Origin: Tumebacillus permanentifrigoris
Lineage (GTDB): Bacteria > Bacillota > Bacilli > Tumebacillales > Tumebacillaceae
Length of the DNA: 64,000 nt
Assembly: GCF_003148565.1 (NCBI RefSeq)
Contig: NZ_QGGL01000001.1
Coordinates: forward strand, 305,792 to 369,791
Reading direction: 5' to 3'
Positions 52,599 to 61,298 of the stretch are shown one piece after another. The position numbers were made by a program, and so were the translations under genes. Within the stretch, counting starts at the first letter, position 1. The number at the start of each line of letters is the position of its first letter. Below the pieces are notes generated by a model. That model searched no databases, was not told where the DNA came from, and worked only from the letters and a program-made list of their open reading frames with translations.

Positions 52599-53213
52599 CT
52601 ACGCTTTTGTACAGACGGCAATTCCGATAAAGTACCGCACTCCTGTGCGCGGTTCCCGCTCAAAGGTCGGGCCGCGCTGATAGAACATCTCCACGCGATC
52701 AAAGCGTCCGCACAATTCGTGAAACTCCTCCGGGGTCAGTTGATGGACGTGGAAGGGTTCGCTCGTCGGCATCCCGCGTCCGCGTCCAAATGGAGTCGAG
52801 ACGACGAGCGTGCCGCCCGGCTTGAGCAGGCGGTACAGGTTGTCCATAAAAAGCTGGTCGTCTGCGACGTGTTCCAGCGTTTCAAAGCTCAGGATCGCGT
52901 CAAAAACGCCGAGTTCCTCCGGCAGTTTCGGGTCGAGTGCGTCTGCTTGGCGGTAGGTGACTTTCTGATGGTTGTATTCCCGATTCGCATAGGCGAGGGC
53001 TTCTGCGTCGTTGTCGACGCCGACCAACTCGGTCAGTTCGCGCTTGCGATCCTTGGCGATCATGTGACAGCCGTAGCCGCTGCCACAGGCGATGTCCAAC
53101 ACCCGTCCTCGCACATAGGGCGTGGCAAAGTAGTAGCGGGCGAGATGTTCCAGCAACATCCCATTCGTCGGCTTGAGCAGTTTGGGAATGATGCGCTCCC
53201 CTGTCCATTCCAC
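52599..53213 (-). CDS. Class I SAM-dependent methyltransferase
   Basis: 204 aa, GTG start behind AAAGGGTGTGAG. SAM loop VLDIACGSGYG near residues 38-48, acidic VGVDND, FDAILSFETLEHV, and LKPGGTLVVSTPFGRG are the Rossmann-fold motifs. The MEWTGERIIP opening is shared by a group of methyltransferases near glycan genes. It is the first gene of a two-gene unit with the DUF4832 protein. Substrate unknown. Confidence 0.88.
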   Translation of the reverse strand: MEWTGERIIPKLLKPTNGMLLEHLARYYFATPYVRGRVLDIACGSGYGCHMIAKDRKRELTELVGVDNDAEALAYANREYNHQKVTYRQADALDPKLPEELGVFDAILSFETLEHVADDQLFMDNLYRLLKPGGTLVVSTPFGRGRGMPTSEPFHVHQLTPEEFHELCGRFDRVEMFYQRGPTFEREPRTGVRYFIGIAVCTKA

Positions 53214-53298
53214 GCGCTCACACCCTTTCTCCGTTCACTTGTTGTCCCTCTAGTTTACCATAGGCCGCCTACATCCCCAATACGCCTACAGGTTCAAC

Positions 53299-53330
53299 AA
53301 AAAAAGCCCTCGTACACGTATACGAGGGCG
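53299..53330 (-). terminator. Terminator of the regulator-peptide operon
   Basis: 9-bp stem GCCCTCGTA/TACGAGGGC, loop CACGTA, followed on the minus strand by seven T. It lies 14 bases after the peptide stop codon. Confidence 0.88.
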
Positions 53331-53343
53331 GTGGGGAGGAGGT

Positions 53344-53472
53344 TTACTTCTTGATCGCTACAAAACCTACAGGATCAGGGTCAACCCACCCTGCAGTCTT
53401 GCTTATCGTTGTGCTTCCGATTGCAAAACTTGCTACCGCAACCAGTGTTAAGACTATTAGGATCTTCCTCAC
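53344..53472 (-). CDS. Candidate exported signalling propeptide, 42 aa
   Basis: GTG start at 53472 abutting the TAG of the regulator with no gap; GAGGAGG inside the regulator's last codons is its Shine-Dalgarno. The peptide has Arg-Lys, a hydrophobic Sec signal (ILIVLTLVAVASFAI), a short linker (GSTTISKTAG) and a hydrophilic C-terminus WVDPDPVGFVAIKK, the layout of Phr/NprX/PapR-type prepropeptides. The active form would be a few residues cut from this tail; which ones cannot be told. A terminator follows. See the paired regulator. Confidence 0.7.
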   Translation of the reverse strand: MRKILIVLTLVAVASFAIGSTTISKTAGWVDPDPVGFVAIKK

Positions 53473-54651
53473 CTAGAAATCCTCCTCATCGAAAAACTCA
53501 CGTTTTGAGCGAGAATAGATGCGCTCCTGTTTATAGTATCGCATCGCAGATTCTGAGTCATCTCGTTTTGCGTAAAATTCGAATAGGCACTTACAAGCGA
53601 AAGCGCGTATTTTTAAGGTCTGAGATGAATCCTCACTTACACGTATAGCATATAATGGGTCATTTTTTAAGATCGTATAGATGATTTGTACCTTGCTAGA
53701 GATCGTGGGGTACTCCTCCAAGAGTGACGCATGCTGCTCAAGTAACGTTAACGCTGTTTCGTATTTCTCTAGCTTCAACAAGGATTTGACGCAGTACATA
53801 ATCGCGACTGCGAGAATGTCGTCGTTTTCTTGAAGGTGTTTTATGGCTGTCATGGAAGCCCTAGCAGAGATTTTATATTCTCCGTTCAAATACTCAATAT
53901 AAACTAAATTCACAAGCGACTTACCAATTGCATTGCTATCGTTGGTTTGTTCATAGTGTTCCTGTGAACGGTATCCATATTTACGTGCTATTTCTAGGTT
54001 CCCACGATCTGCTTGGACTCTCATCCGTGCATAGTAGACATTACCAAGCACTCGCGGATTTTCAGGAAAAGCCTTTTCAACGGTATTCAGGACTTCCTCG
54101 ATATTGCTGTATTCCTTTTGGGAAATGTACGTCAACATAAGATTTGCGGTCACAAAGTCCAAAAGTCGATTGTCCTGATATTCTTCGTGTACTTTTTTCG
54201 CATATGTCATGGCTTTTAGCCAAGATTCGTGTGACCCGTCATAGTCCCTCTGTAGGAACTGAACCCTTCCAAGATTATTCAGAGAATATCCACGCTCTGT
54301 GGCTCCGATTGCCACTTCTGCAAGTTCGTTCGCTAGTCTGGTGGCTCGTTCCATCGTAACCTTGTTTCGCGTTTTGCCTTCTAGGGTCGAAATCAAATCT
54401 CTCTCTTTTTCATAAGTATCGATCTGCTTCAATCTGTCTTGAGTTATGCCCAACCCGTTGATGATCGGTTCTAGTTCTTCAGAAGAAAATGGGCGTTCGC
54501 CAGCTAGGGATTTGCGCATGGACTCTCGGTTCATGCCTAGACGTTGCGCAAAAGCACGGATGGTGAAAGCATCGCCCTTCTCTTGCATGATTTCTGAAAT
54601 ACGTCTACCTAGTGGTATTTGACTACGAGTTTTCTGGTCAACTGTAATCAT
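53473..54651 (-). CDS. RRNPP-type HTH-TPR regulator
   Basis: 392 aa from the ATG at 54651, with GGAGG upstream. Residues ~13-78 are an XRE-type HTH (GRRISEIMQEKGDAFTIRAF...NRESMRKSLAGERPFSSEELEPIINGLGI). The rest is a helical TPR array (repeated ~35-residue units such as YSLNNLGRVQFLQRDYDGSHESW, VYYARMRVQADRGNLEIARKY). HTH plus TPR followed by an exported peptide gene is the architecture of PlcR, NprR and AimR. It would bind a re-imported peptide and change its DNA binding. Targets are unknown. Confidence 0.85.
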   Translation of the reverse strand: MITVDQKTRSQIPLGRRISEIMQEKGDAFTIRAFAQRLGMNRESMRKSLAGERPFSSEELEPIINGLGITQDRLKQIDTYEKERDLISTLEGKTRNKVTMERATRLANELAEVAIGATERGYSLNNLGRVQFLQRDYDGSHESWLKAMTYAKKVHEEYQDNRLLDFVTANLMLTYISQKEYSNIEEVLNTVEKAFPENPRVLGNVYYARMRVQADRGNLEIARKYGYRSQEHYEQTNDSNAIGKSLVNLVYIEYLNGEYKISARASMTAIKHLQENDDILAVAIMYCVKSLLKLEKYETALTLLEQHASLLEEYPTISSKVQIIYTILKNDPLYAIRVSEDSSQTLKIRAFACKCLFEFYAKRDDSESAMRYYKQERIYSRSKREFFDEEDF

Positions 54652-54719
54652 TAGCAAAGACCTCCATTGAACCATCTATGTGTAAACATAAACTACGAAT
54701 CAACTATTACTACTAAATA

Positions 54720-54725
54720 ATTATA
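54720..54725 (-). promoter_or_regulatory. Candidate -10 box for the RRNPP operon
   Basis: TATAAT on the minus strand, about 70 bases before the regulator ATG. No good -35, which would fit activator control. The rest of the 54652-54857 gap shows nothing definite. Confidence 0.3.
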
Positions 54726-54857
54726 TTCGTAATCACGGTTCCTGCATAGACACTTCCTGACCATTCTGAACTGCATGGCCCCTTCTGTTTACTGATTTGT
54801 GAAAGGCTGTGGAGCGGGCTTTTATCGCGATTGATCAGCAGGTCGATTGGCCACCAT

Positions 54858-54899
54858 ACAAAAAAGCAACAGCCCCCCATGCGGGTGCTGTTGCTTTTT
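54858..54899. terminator. Bidirectional terminator after the chemoreceptor gene
   Basis: 12-bp stem AAAGCAACAGC.../GCTGTTGCTTT with A- and T-runs. Confidence 0.88.
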
Positions 54900-54919
54900 G
54901 AGAGAGTGAGCCTGCTCCC

Positions 54920-56617
54920 CTACAGTTTAAACTTGCTCAGCGACTGTTGTAGCTCTTCTGCCATCGAGGACAGCGTGGTCGAGGCGGTTGAGATCTCTTC
55001 CATGGAAGCGGTTTGTTCCTGTACAGATGCAGCTACGGTTTGCGTATTTTCGGCTGCTAACTCGGAAACCTGCGCGATTCCCTCCATCAGCTCGACGACA
55101 GACTTCGTCCCTTTGTTGGCTTCTTGCACGCGTTCGGACACGCGTTGTGTTTGTGCAGATACATCATCCACGACCAACATAATATTGTGGAAGGCCTCTC
55201 CGGCGTTTTGAATCATCACCAGACCTTCTTTTACAGCATCGTCGCCTTGGTTCATCGCTTGCATCGCTTTCTCTGTATCGCGTTGAATCTCTCCGATGAT
55301 CGTCGCGATCTGCGTGGCTGCACTGCCGGACTCTTCCGCCAGTTTGCGAACCTCGTCGGCGACCACGGCGAATCCCTTGCCTTGTTCTCCCGCACGCGCC
55401 GCTTCAATCGCCGCATTCAAAGCCAACAAGTTGGTTTGATTCGCGAGCTCACGGATGATCGAGACGATGCCTCCGATTTCCTTCGACTTCTCGCCAAGCT
55501 GGTTGACCACGTCGGAGGAGATGCTCACTCTATGGTTGATCACATTCATCTGTTCAATCGATTTGACGATGACCTGATTCCCGTCGGCTGCTGTTTGTTT
55601 GGCATCGGCGGAAGAGGTGGTGACATGTTCCATCCCGGACGATACTTCTGCGATGGCTTCCGAGATCGTGATCACGACGTTTGTCGCATGGGTCACATCC
55701 GCAACTTGACGGTCCGCGCCGATCGCAATCTCTTGGACCGATTGTGCCACATTCTCCGCGACCTGACTTGTCAGTTCGGAACTGGCTGTCACCTCTTCGG
55801 ACGTGGCGGCCACCTGTTGCGAATTCAGGGTGACCTGTTCCAAAAGCACGCGAATGTTTTGCTTCATTTGACTAAAGTGATGTGCCAATTCGCCGATCTC
55901 GTCTCGGTTTTTGATGACAGGATCGGGACCGCTTAGATCCCCGGCTGCGATCTGCTCCGCTGCACCTGTGATCTTGCGCACAGGGCGGGAGAGCATCCGA
56001 CTGATGAGGAAGGCATCTCCGAGCCCGATCAACAGCGACGAAATACTCAGGATCAGCACAAGTTTCTTGGTAAACGCCACATCGTTATTCAGATCAACGT
56101 TTTGCATTTTCGCTTCATTGGCCTGATAGTCCAGCAGTTCCTCGGCTTTTTGAATAAAGGCCTCCCCAACGGGCGTGCATTGTGTTTTGACAAGTTGCGT
56201 GTATTCCGCAACCTTGTTCTCCTTTTTCAAGGCGACGAGGTTATCAATGATTTTTTCGTGTTCGGTGTGGATCGCATTCATTTCATTGAAGATTTTTTTC
56301 TCTTCTGGTGTTTCTAGGCTTTTCTCAAGTTGGTTGCTCAAATCGACATAACTTTGGTTGGCCTTGGTATAGCCCGTGATGTAGCTCTCGTCCCCAACGA
56401 GCAAGTAGCCACGAGCATACTTTTGCCGTTCACTAATGTTTGAAACGATGTCCTTGGTTATCATCACATCGTTGAGGCGGCCTTGAATCAGTTCACTATA
56501 GTTCTTATCAATCAGAGAGATTCTGAAATACCCAATTCCTGCTACGGTTGCCAGCAGGATGAGGACGATCAGGAAGCCAATATATATTTTTCTCGCTACT
56601 GGAACTTCTAACTTCAT
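54920..56617 (-). CDS. Methyl-accepting chemotaxis protein
   Basis: 565 aa. Helix 1 (~10-30), a four-helix-bundle sensor outside (~31-185), helix 2 (~186-207), HAMP (~208-260) and a long signalling coiled coil. The hairpin tip [41 protein letters not shown] (landmarks) that binds CheA/CheW is intact. The sensor resembles the 4HB_MCP/CHASE3 group. Ligand unknown. It stands alone between terminators. Confidence 0.94.
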   Translation of the reverse strand: MKLEVPVARKIYIGFLIVLILLATVAGIGYFRISLIDKNYSELIQGRLNDVMITKDIVSNISERQKYARGYLLVGDESYITGYTKANQSYVDLSNQLEKSLETPEEKKIFNEMNAIHTEHEKIIDNLVALKKENKVAEYTQLVKTQCTPVGEAFIQKAEELLDYQANEAKMQNVDLNNDVAFTKKLVLILSISSLLIGLGDAFLISRMLSRPVRKITGAAEQIAAGDLSGPDPVIKNRDEIGELAHHFSQMKQNIRVLLEQVTLNSQQVAATSEEVTASSELTSQVAENVAQSVQEIAIGADRQVADVTHATNVVITISEAIAEVSSGMEHVTTSSADAKQTAADGNQVIVKSIEQMNVINHRVSISSDVVNQLGEKSKEIGGIVSIIRELANQTNLLALNAAIEAARAGEQGKGFAVVADEVRKLAEESGSAATQIATIIGEIQRDTEKAMQAMNQGDDAVKEGLVMIQNAGEAFHNIMLVVDDVSAQTQRVSERVQEANKGTKSVVELMEGIAQVSELAAENTQTVAASVQEQTASMEEISTASTTLSSMAEELQQSLSKFKL

Positions 56618-56765
56618 TTTCTTCCCCCCACGGTGTGCTTTTTCGCCACTGATGACCCCAATCAGTTAAATGAAGTATTTCTCCAGTTACAATGAAATCC
56701 CTTTTTACCCCCGAAAACTTTTAGTAAATACCTTCTCTTGTACGCGAGTTAAAAGCTTAGTTGAT

Positions 56766-56794
56766 CTGACAGAACGCCAAAAGCATGGCATACT
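56766..56794 (+). promoter_or_regulatory. Promoter of the KinB-like kinase gene
   Basis: CTGACA, 17-base spacer, CATACT, about 42 bases before the TTG start. Confidence 0.5.
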
Positions 56795-56835
56795 AATAAA
56801 GTTGTGTAGGAACGTCTCGATGTGGGGGTAGTTCA

Positions 56836-58116
56836 TTGTTAAGCAAGGACCTGTTTTTAAATGTCTTGATCGTCCTGTTTCCGGTCTTGCTGTACCAGAT
56901 CTTCTATGATCGCTCGGCCCAGAAGGCGATCTACCGCTCTTGGTGGTTCACTGGGCTCTTGGGCGGTTTGTCCGCTGTTTTTTGTTTGCACTATCCGTTT
57001 GTTGACGGGTATCATATCTTCTGGGATTTTCGTGCCTTGCCGTTGGTGCTGACCTTGCTGTACGCGGGGTATCGTGCCGGCGCGTTGGCGTTGTTGCTAG
57101 AGGTGGCGTTCCGGGCCTATGTGGGCGGGGATGCTGCGGTCTATTCCATCGTGTTCACGCTTGTTTATATGTGCCTCCCATTCGGTTTAAAAAAACGCTT
57201 CGCGCAAGGATGTCCACGACGTCGGTTGGTGCTCGGATCGAGTTTGGCCCTCGCCGCGTACTTGATGCAATTGTTCGTCGCCGCCTTGAATCTCCGCCTC
57301 CATACGCAACTTTCCTTGCAAATCGAAGCGGCTGAGAAAATCTGCTTCTTGCTGTTGATCGGGGCGTTGCAGACGATGACGATGGCTCTGGCGATCTGGT
57401 TGATCGAGAACCTCATCGCCACCAACAAATTGCGCATCGAGATGCATCGTGCGGAAAAGCTCGGCATCATCAGCGAGCTGGCCGCCTCGATCGCCCATGA
57501 GGTTCGCAATCCGCTGACGGTCGTGCGCGGGTTCTTGCAGTTGGTCAGCCACAACGCCGATCCCAAAAACAAACAGTACATGGACACCGCGATCACCGAG
57601 TTGGATCGTGCGGTGTTCATCATCAGCGACTATCTGAATTTCGCCAAACCGCAGGTCGAGACGCTCGCTGTCTTCGATGCATCTCGCGAACTGCACGATG
57701 TCGTCGGGCTGATGACCTCGTTCGCCCTGCTCAATGGGGTGCAGATCAACCCGCAGTTGGAAAGCGGCCTCTGGGTGCGCGCCAACCCAGATAAATTCAA
57801 GCAAGCGGTGATCAACCTCTTGAAAAATTCGATCGAAGCCTCACAGTCAACAGGGAGTGTCGTCCATCTGCGCGCCTATCACGACCCCCAACACATCGTG
57901 ATCCAGGTGCAGGATACCGGGGTCGGCATGACGCCTGATATGCTGCAACGACTAGGTCAACCGTTCTACTCCACGAAGGAAAAAGGCACTGGTCTCGGCA
58001 CGATGGTGACCTTGCGCCTCATTGAAGCGATGGACGGCGAACTCTCCTTCGCCAGCACACTTGGCAGCGGCACCGAAGTGACGATTCGCTTGCCCGCTGT
58101 GGTCTTGGAAACCTAA
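56836..58116 (+). CDS. Membrane sensor histidine kinase, KinB-like
   Basis: 426 aa, TTG start behind TGGGGGT. Six hydrophobic segments (~1-190) form a 5TM-5TMR_LYT-type sensor, followed by HisKA with ASIAHEVRNPLTVVRGFLQLV and HATPase motifs NLLKNSIEASQ, DTGVGM, PFYSTKEKGTGLGTMV. This layout matches the sporulation kinase KinB and related orphans that feed Spo0A. No response regulator is adjacent. Sporulation input is inference. Confidence 0.87.
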   Translation: MLSKDLFLNVLIVLFPVLLYQIFYDRSAQKAIYRSWWFTGLLGGLSAVFCLHYPFVDGYHIFWDFRALPLVLTLLYAGYRAGALALLLEVAFRAYVGGDAAVYSIVFTLVYMCLPFGLKKRFAQGCPRRRLVLGSSLALAAYLMQLFVAALNLRLHTQLSLQIEAAEKICFLLLIGALQTMTMALAIWLIENLIATNKLRIEMHRAEKLGIISELAASIAHEVRNPLTVVRGFLQLVSHNADPKNKQYMDTAITELDRAVFIISDYLNFAKPQVETLAVFDASRELHDVVGLMTSFALLNGVQINPQLESGLWVRANPDKFKQAVINLLKNSIEASQSTGSVVHLRAYHDPQHIVIQVQDTGVGMTPDMLQRLGQPFYSTKEKGTGLGTMVTLRLIEAMDGELSFASTLGSGTEVTIRLPAVVLET

Positions 58117-58146
58117 CCGATCTGGGTTTGACCCGATCGGTTTTTC
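58116..58146 (+). terminator. Terminator of the kinase gene
   Basis: Stem ACCGATC/GATCGGT with loop TGGGTTTGACCC, then five T in all. Confidence 0.8.
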
Positions 58147-58169
58147 GCATTCCAATTTCCTCCATGTCA

Positions 58170-58178
58170 TGCTATTAT
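58170..58178 (+). promoter_or_regulatory. Candidate extended -10 promoter of the ABC exporter operon
   Basis: TGCTATTAT about 37 bases before the GTG start of the first permease gene. Confidence 0.4.
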
Positions 58179-58214
58179 GAATTTCTGTCTGTTTGAGAGG
58201 AGGTTCTATCGGGC

Positions 58215-58997
58215 GTGCAGTTCTATCTGATGTTGTTTCGCAAGACGTATGTACGCAATTTTCAGTACCGGATGGCCGCGATGGCGAACAATTTAGGGAG
58301 TCTGGTGTTTGGCTTCATGTACATCGCCATCTGGCAAGGAACGCTGGGCCCTGAACGTCACGTGCTGGGGTTTGGCCAAGACGAGATGGGCTGGTATATG
58401 GCGTTTGTGCAAGGGATCTTTTTCCTCTCGTTCATGGCGTTGCCGCGTGGATTCGAGATTGAAGAAAGTGTCCGAACCGGGTCGATCTCGTTGCAGATGA
58501 TGCGTCCGGTGAGTTTCTACGGCTACTATCTGGCACATGGGTTTGGGTATCATGCGTACAATTTCCTTTTCCGTAGCATCCCCGTCTACCTCATTCTCTC
58601 GCTCTTCGTCGGTTTCCCCAGCTTTGACATGGCGAACCTTCCTCTCTTGGTGCTCTCCTTGCTGTTCAGCGCATATCTCGGTTTTCTCAGCAATTATTTT
58701 GTCGGAGTGGTGGCGTTTTGGACGAACTCGACCCGTTGGGCGTTCCTCGTCATGTACACATTGATCAATACGTTCTCTGGCTTTCTCGTTCCGCTGCCGA
58801 TCCTGCCTGGTTTTTTGGCACCCCTGAGTCTGGTTTCCCCGTTTGCAGGGATGAACTACTACCCGGCGATGGTGCTGTTGGGACGTCCGACGCTGCTTGG
58901 GGTGTTGGTGCCGCTTTTTTGGTGTGTAGCGCTGACAATCGTCGCGCTACGGGTGACACAGGCAGCACGACGCAAGCTCGAAGTGCAAGGAGGGTAA
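58215..58997 (+). CDS. ABC-2-type permease (DUF990-like), subunit 1
   Basis: 260 aa, GTG start behind GAGGAGG. About six helices; landmarks GFEIEESVRTGSISLQMMRPVSFYGYYLAHGFGYH and LPLPILPGFLAPLSLVSPFAGMNYYPAMVLLGR are typical of the ABC-2 membrane_6/DUF990 permeases found in pairs. It is the first gene of a permease-permease-ATPase operon, and both permeases should form a heterodimer. Confidence 0.88.
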   Translation: MQFYLMLFRKTYVRNFQYRMAAMANNLGSLVFGFMYIAIWQGTLGPERHVLGFGQDEMGWYMAFVQGIFFLSFMALPRGFEIEESVRTGSISLQMMRPVSFYGYYLAHGFGYHAYNFLFRSIPVYLILSLFVGFPSFDMANLPLLVLSLLFSAYLGFLSNYFVGVVAFWTNSTRWAFLVMYTLINTFSGFLVPLPILPGFLAPLSLVSPFAGMNYYPAMVLLGRPTLLGVLVPLFWCVALTIVALRVTQAARRKLEVQGG

Positions 58998-59001
58998 GCG
59001 G

Positions 59002-59787
59002 TTGGCACTCTATTGGAAGTTGGTAAAAGCAAGCCTCAAGTCCCAGCTGCAGTACAAGCTGGCGTTTGCTTTTGAGGTCGTGATGTTCATGATCATGCAA
59101 GCGCTCGACTTCCTGCTCGTCGCGGCGATCCTGTTGAAGTTTGACACCGTCGGCGGCTGGGATCTGTACGAAGTCGGCTATCTGTTTTCGATCGCCTCCT
59201 TGGTGCGCTCGCTGTATCGCGTGTTCGCCAACGAGATTCATTCCTTTGAAAAGTACACGAAGAACGGGGAGTTTGACCAATTGCTGACCCGCCCGGTCTC
59301 CCCGCTGGTGCTGCTGTTCTCGCGCGGCATCAACTGGAACCAGATCGGCGGGTTCCTCCAAGGGGTCCTGATGCTCATGTTCGCCCTGTGGGGCTTGCAT
59401 GAGCAGGGGGCGTCGATCTGGGCTGCGCTGCTCTATCTGCCCGTCTCGATCCTCTCCGGTGCGTTGATCGTGTTCTCGCTGGGGCTGGCGACGGCGACGA
59501 TTGGGTTTTGGACGGTGAAAATTAACGAACTGCTCGCCTTCACACACTATGGGCCGCTCAATGCGGCGAGCTACCCGATGCACATCTATCCGGGCTGGTT
59601 GCGCGGGGTGCTGTTCACGCTGATCCCGGTGGCCTTCATCGCCTATGTCCCGTCGCTCTACCTGTTCGACAAGGGCGGAGCGTTATGGTATCTGCTGGTC
59701 TCGCCGCTGATCGCCTTCGTGGTGGCTGGGCTTGCGCTGCGGTTTTGGAAGTTTGGCATCAAGCATTATCACAGTACGGGCAGCTAA
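59002..59787 (+). CDS. ABC-2-type permease (DUF990-like), subunit 2
   Basis: 261 aa, TTG start overlapping no gene, 4 bases after the previous stop; GGAGGG lies in the end of the preceding gene. Six helices; ANEIHSFEKYTKNGEFDQLLTRPVSPLVLLFSRGINWNQIGGFLQG is the paired counterpart of the first permease. It probably exports a lipid, drug or peptide; the substrate is unknown. Confidence 0.88.
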   Translation: MALYWKLVKASLKSQLQYKLAFAFEVVMFMIMQALDFLLVAAILLKFDTVGGWDLYEVGYLFSIASLVRSLYRVFANEIHSFEKYTKNGEFDQLLTRPVSPLVLLFSRGINWNQIGGFLQGVLMLMFALWGLHEQGASIWAALLYLPVSILSGALIVFSLGLATATIGFWTVKINELLAFTHYGPLNAASYPMHIYPGWLRGVLFTLIPVAFIAYVPSLYLFDKGGALWYLLVSPLIAFVVAGLALRFWKFGIKHYHSTGS

Positions 59788-59800
59788 AGGGGGTTTTTCC

Positions 59801-60775
59801 ATGATTCGAGCAGAGGGTTTGACCAAGTACTACCACGTTACGGAGCGCAAAAGCGGCCGCTTCGCCACCTTGCGCACGTTCGTCGCGGGACGGATGCAAA
59901 AAGTGCCCGCGGTGCAGGAGATGTCCTTCGAGATTCCCAAAGGTGGCTTCGTCGGCTACATCGGCCCCAACGGTGCGGGCAAGTCGACGACGATCAAGAT
60001 GCTGACCGGCATCCTGCATCCAGACGAGGGACGGGTCGAAGTCGGGGGCATGAGTCCGCAGAACCAGCGCAAGGAAGTCGCGCGCAAAATCGGCGTCGTG
60101 TTCGGCCAGCGCACACAGTTGTGGTGGGACTTGCCGACGCGGGATTCGTTTGAGTTGCTGGCCGCGATGTACAACGTGCAGGCTGCGGACTATGACAAAG
60201 CGATGGGTGTCTACGCCGAACTGCTCGGGCTGCATGAATTCCTCGATACCCCGGTGCGCAAACTCTCGCTAGGCCAGCGGATGCGCGCCGACCTCTGTGC
60301 GGCGCTGTTGCACGACCCGGATGTGCTGTTCCTCGACGAGCCGACGATTGGACTGGACGTGACGGCCAAGAACCGGATCAGGGGTTTTTTGCGAGATCTC
60401 AACGAGCGGGAGCAGAAAACGATCCTGCTGACCACGCACGACATGGACGACATCGAGCAGTTGTGCAAGCAATTGATCATCATCAACCACGGGAAAAAAG
60501 TATACGACGGCACGCTGGAGGAACTCCGGGCGACGTACCCACTGCCGAGCGTGTTAGAGGTGGAGTTTCACGGGGATGTGCAAGAGTTGTTGTTGCCAGC
60601 TGGCACCCAGTACGACCCGGAGCGTCGGGTGGCCCGGTTGTCTTTTGACAAGCAAGTCACATCACCGATGCCGTTGATCGACGCGCTCGGCGCCTGTGGC
60701 GAAGTGCGGGACATCCAAGTGCTGACCCCGAAGATCGAGGATATTATTGAAGGGATGTACATCGCGAGTCGATAA
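59801..60775 (+). CDS. ABC-2 exporter ATPase
   Basis: 324 aa from the ATG at 59801 after AAAGGGGG. Walker A GPNGAGKSTT (near residues 57-66), Q-loop FGQRTQLWW, signature KLSLGQRMRADL, Walker B VLFLDEPTIGLD, H-loop THDMDD. The FGQRTQLWWDLP and long C-terminal domain are typical of the ATPases that pair with DUF990 permeases. Confidence 0.94.
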   Translation: MIRAEGLTKYYHVTERKSGRFATLRTFVAGRMQKVPAVQEMSFEIPKGGFVGYIGPNGAGKSTTIKMLTGILHPDEGRVEVGGMSPQNQRKEVARKIGVVFGQRTQLWWDLPTRDSFELLAAMYNVQAADYDKAMGVYAELLGLHEFLDTPVRKLSLGQRMRADLCAALLHDPDVLFLDEPTIGLDVTAKNRIRGFLRDLNEREQKTILLTTHDMDDIEQLCKQLIIINHGKKVYDGTLEELRATYPLPSVLEVEFHGDVQELLLPAGTQYDPERRVARLSFDKQVTSPMPLIDALGACGEVRDIQVLTPKIEDIIEGMYIASR

Positions 60776-60810
60776 AAAAGCCACCGAAATCTAGATTTCG
60801 GTGGCTTTTT
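60773..60810 (+). terminator. Terminator of the ABC exporter operon
   Basis: Self-complementary stem AAAGCCACCGAAATC/GATTTCGGTGGCTTT, then five T. Confidence 0.92.
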
Positions 60811-60857
60811 CGCTGTTGCGGTAGACGTGAACAGTTGTCCCCACCACTAAATTGTTT

Positions 60858-60872
60858 GTCTCGTGGCGAGAC
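60858..60872. repeat. Short perfect inverted repeat
   Basis: GTCTCG-TGG-CGAGAC just upstream of the promoter of the small zinc protein gene; possible operator. Confidence 0.3.
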
Positions 60873-60874
60873 TA

Positions 60875-60904
60875 TTGTCAGGCACTGACTACATGACATA
60901 TCTT
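60875..60904 (+). promoter_or_regulatory. Promoter of the small zinc-binding protein gene
   Basis: TTGTCA, 18-base spacer, TATCTT, about 38 bases before the TTG start. Confidence 0.5.
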
Positions 60905-60942
60905 ATCGCAAGCCACAGGTAGCATTTTGGAGGTGACAGGTC

Positions 60943-61134
60943 TTGAAAAAGCAAAGCGAAATTCTGGGCTATTGCATCAACGAGGAATGTAGCAAGTCTA
61001 GAGAAATCGTCTTGATTCTTGCTGCAATGAGTCGTGCATCTTCCCTTGCAACCGTTCAAGATTTGGGCAATAAACGTGAGCTAACATGCGATCAATGCGG
61101 AGACAGTTTGCATTTTTGCCCTCACCACTACTAA
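60943..61134 (+). CDS. Small Cys/His-rich protein, 63 aa
   Basis: TTG start behind GGAGGTGA. Cys11 and Cys16, then CDQCGDSLHFCPHHY (Cys49, Cys52, Cys59, His61, His62), could bind one zinc ion. No signal peptide. The compact size and ligands suggest a zinc-ribbon-type regulator or nucleic-acid-binding factor; the family is not recognised. Confidence 0.65.
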   Translation: MKKQSEILGYCINEECSKSREIVLILAAMSRASSLATVQDLGNKRELTCDQCGDSLHFCPHHY

Positions 61135-61142
61135 TCAGATAA

Positions 61143-61172
61143 GCAAAAAACCTCACCTGGCCAGGTGAGGTT
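61143..61172 (-). terminator. Terminator of the candidate small RNA
   Basis: Perfect palindrome AACCTCACCTGG/CCAGGTGAGGTT (61149-61172), followed on the minus strand by six T including those in the stem. Confidence 0.85.
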
Positions 61173-61230
61173 CACTTGTCCGCCTTGGGACAAATATGTA
61201 GCGTTGCTACGCTCCTTAGGAGCGGATCGT
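61143..61230 (-). ncRNA. Candidate small RNA, ~88 nt, four hairpins
   Basis: A consensus promoter (61237-61265, minus) starts an RNA that folds, 5' to 3', into GCTCC/GGAGC (61211-61223), GTAGC/GCTAC (61198-61210) and TTGTCC/GGACAA (61176-61193), then the terminator. No open frame with a ribosome-binding site is inside. It lies between the convergent zinc-protein gene and the stop of the PemK-like gene (61299). Confidence 0.65.
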
Positions 61231-61236
61231 GTTTTC

Positions 61237-61265
61237 ATTTTATGTCCGATTCCTGATCATGTCAA
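61237..61265 (-). promoter_or_regulatory. Consensus sigma-A promoter of the small RNA
   Basis: Minus strand: TTGACA (61265-61260), 17-base spacer, TAAAAT (61242-61237). Confidence 0.8.
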
Positions 61266-61298
61266 GGGCGCATTCAGAAACCTGAGCAACTCCAGTCA

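Noticed and set aside
61143-61230. Type III toxin-antitoxin RNA repeat
   Set aside because: Type III RNA antitoxins are tandem repeats upstream of the toxin; this RNA has different hairpins and lies downstream, so only a looser link is proposed.
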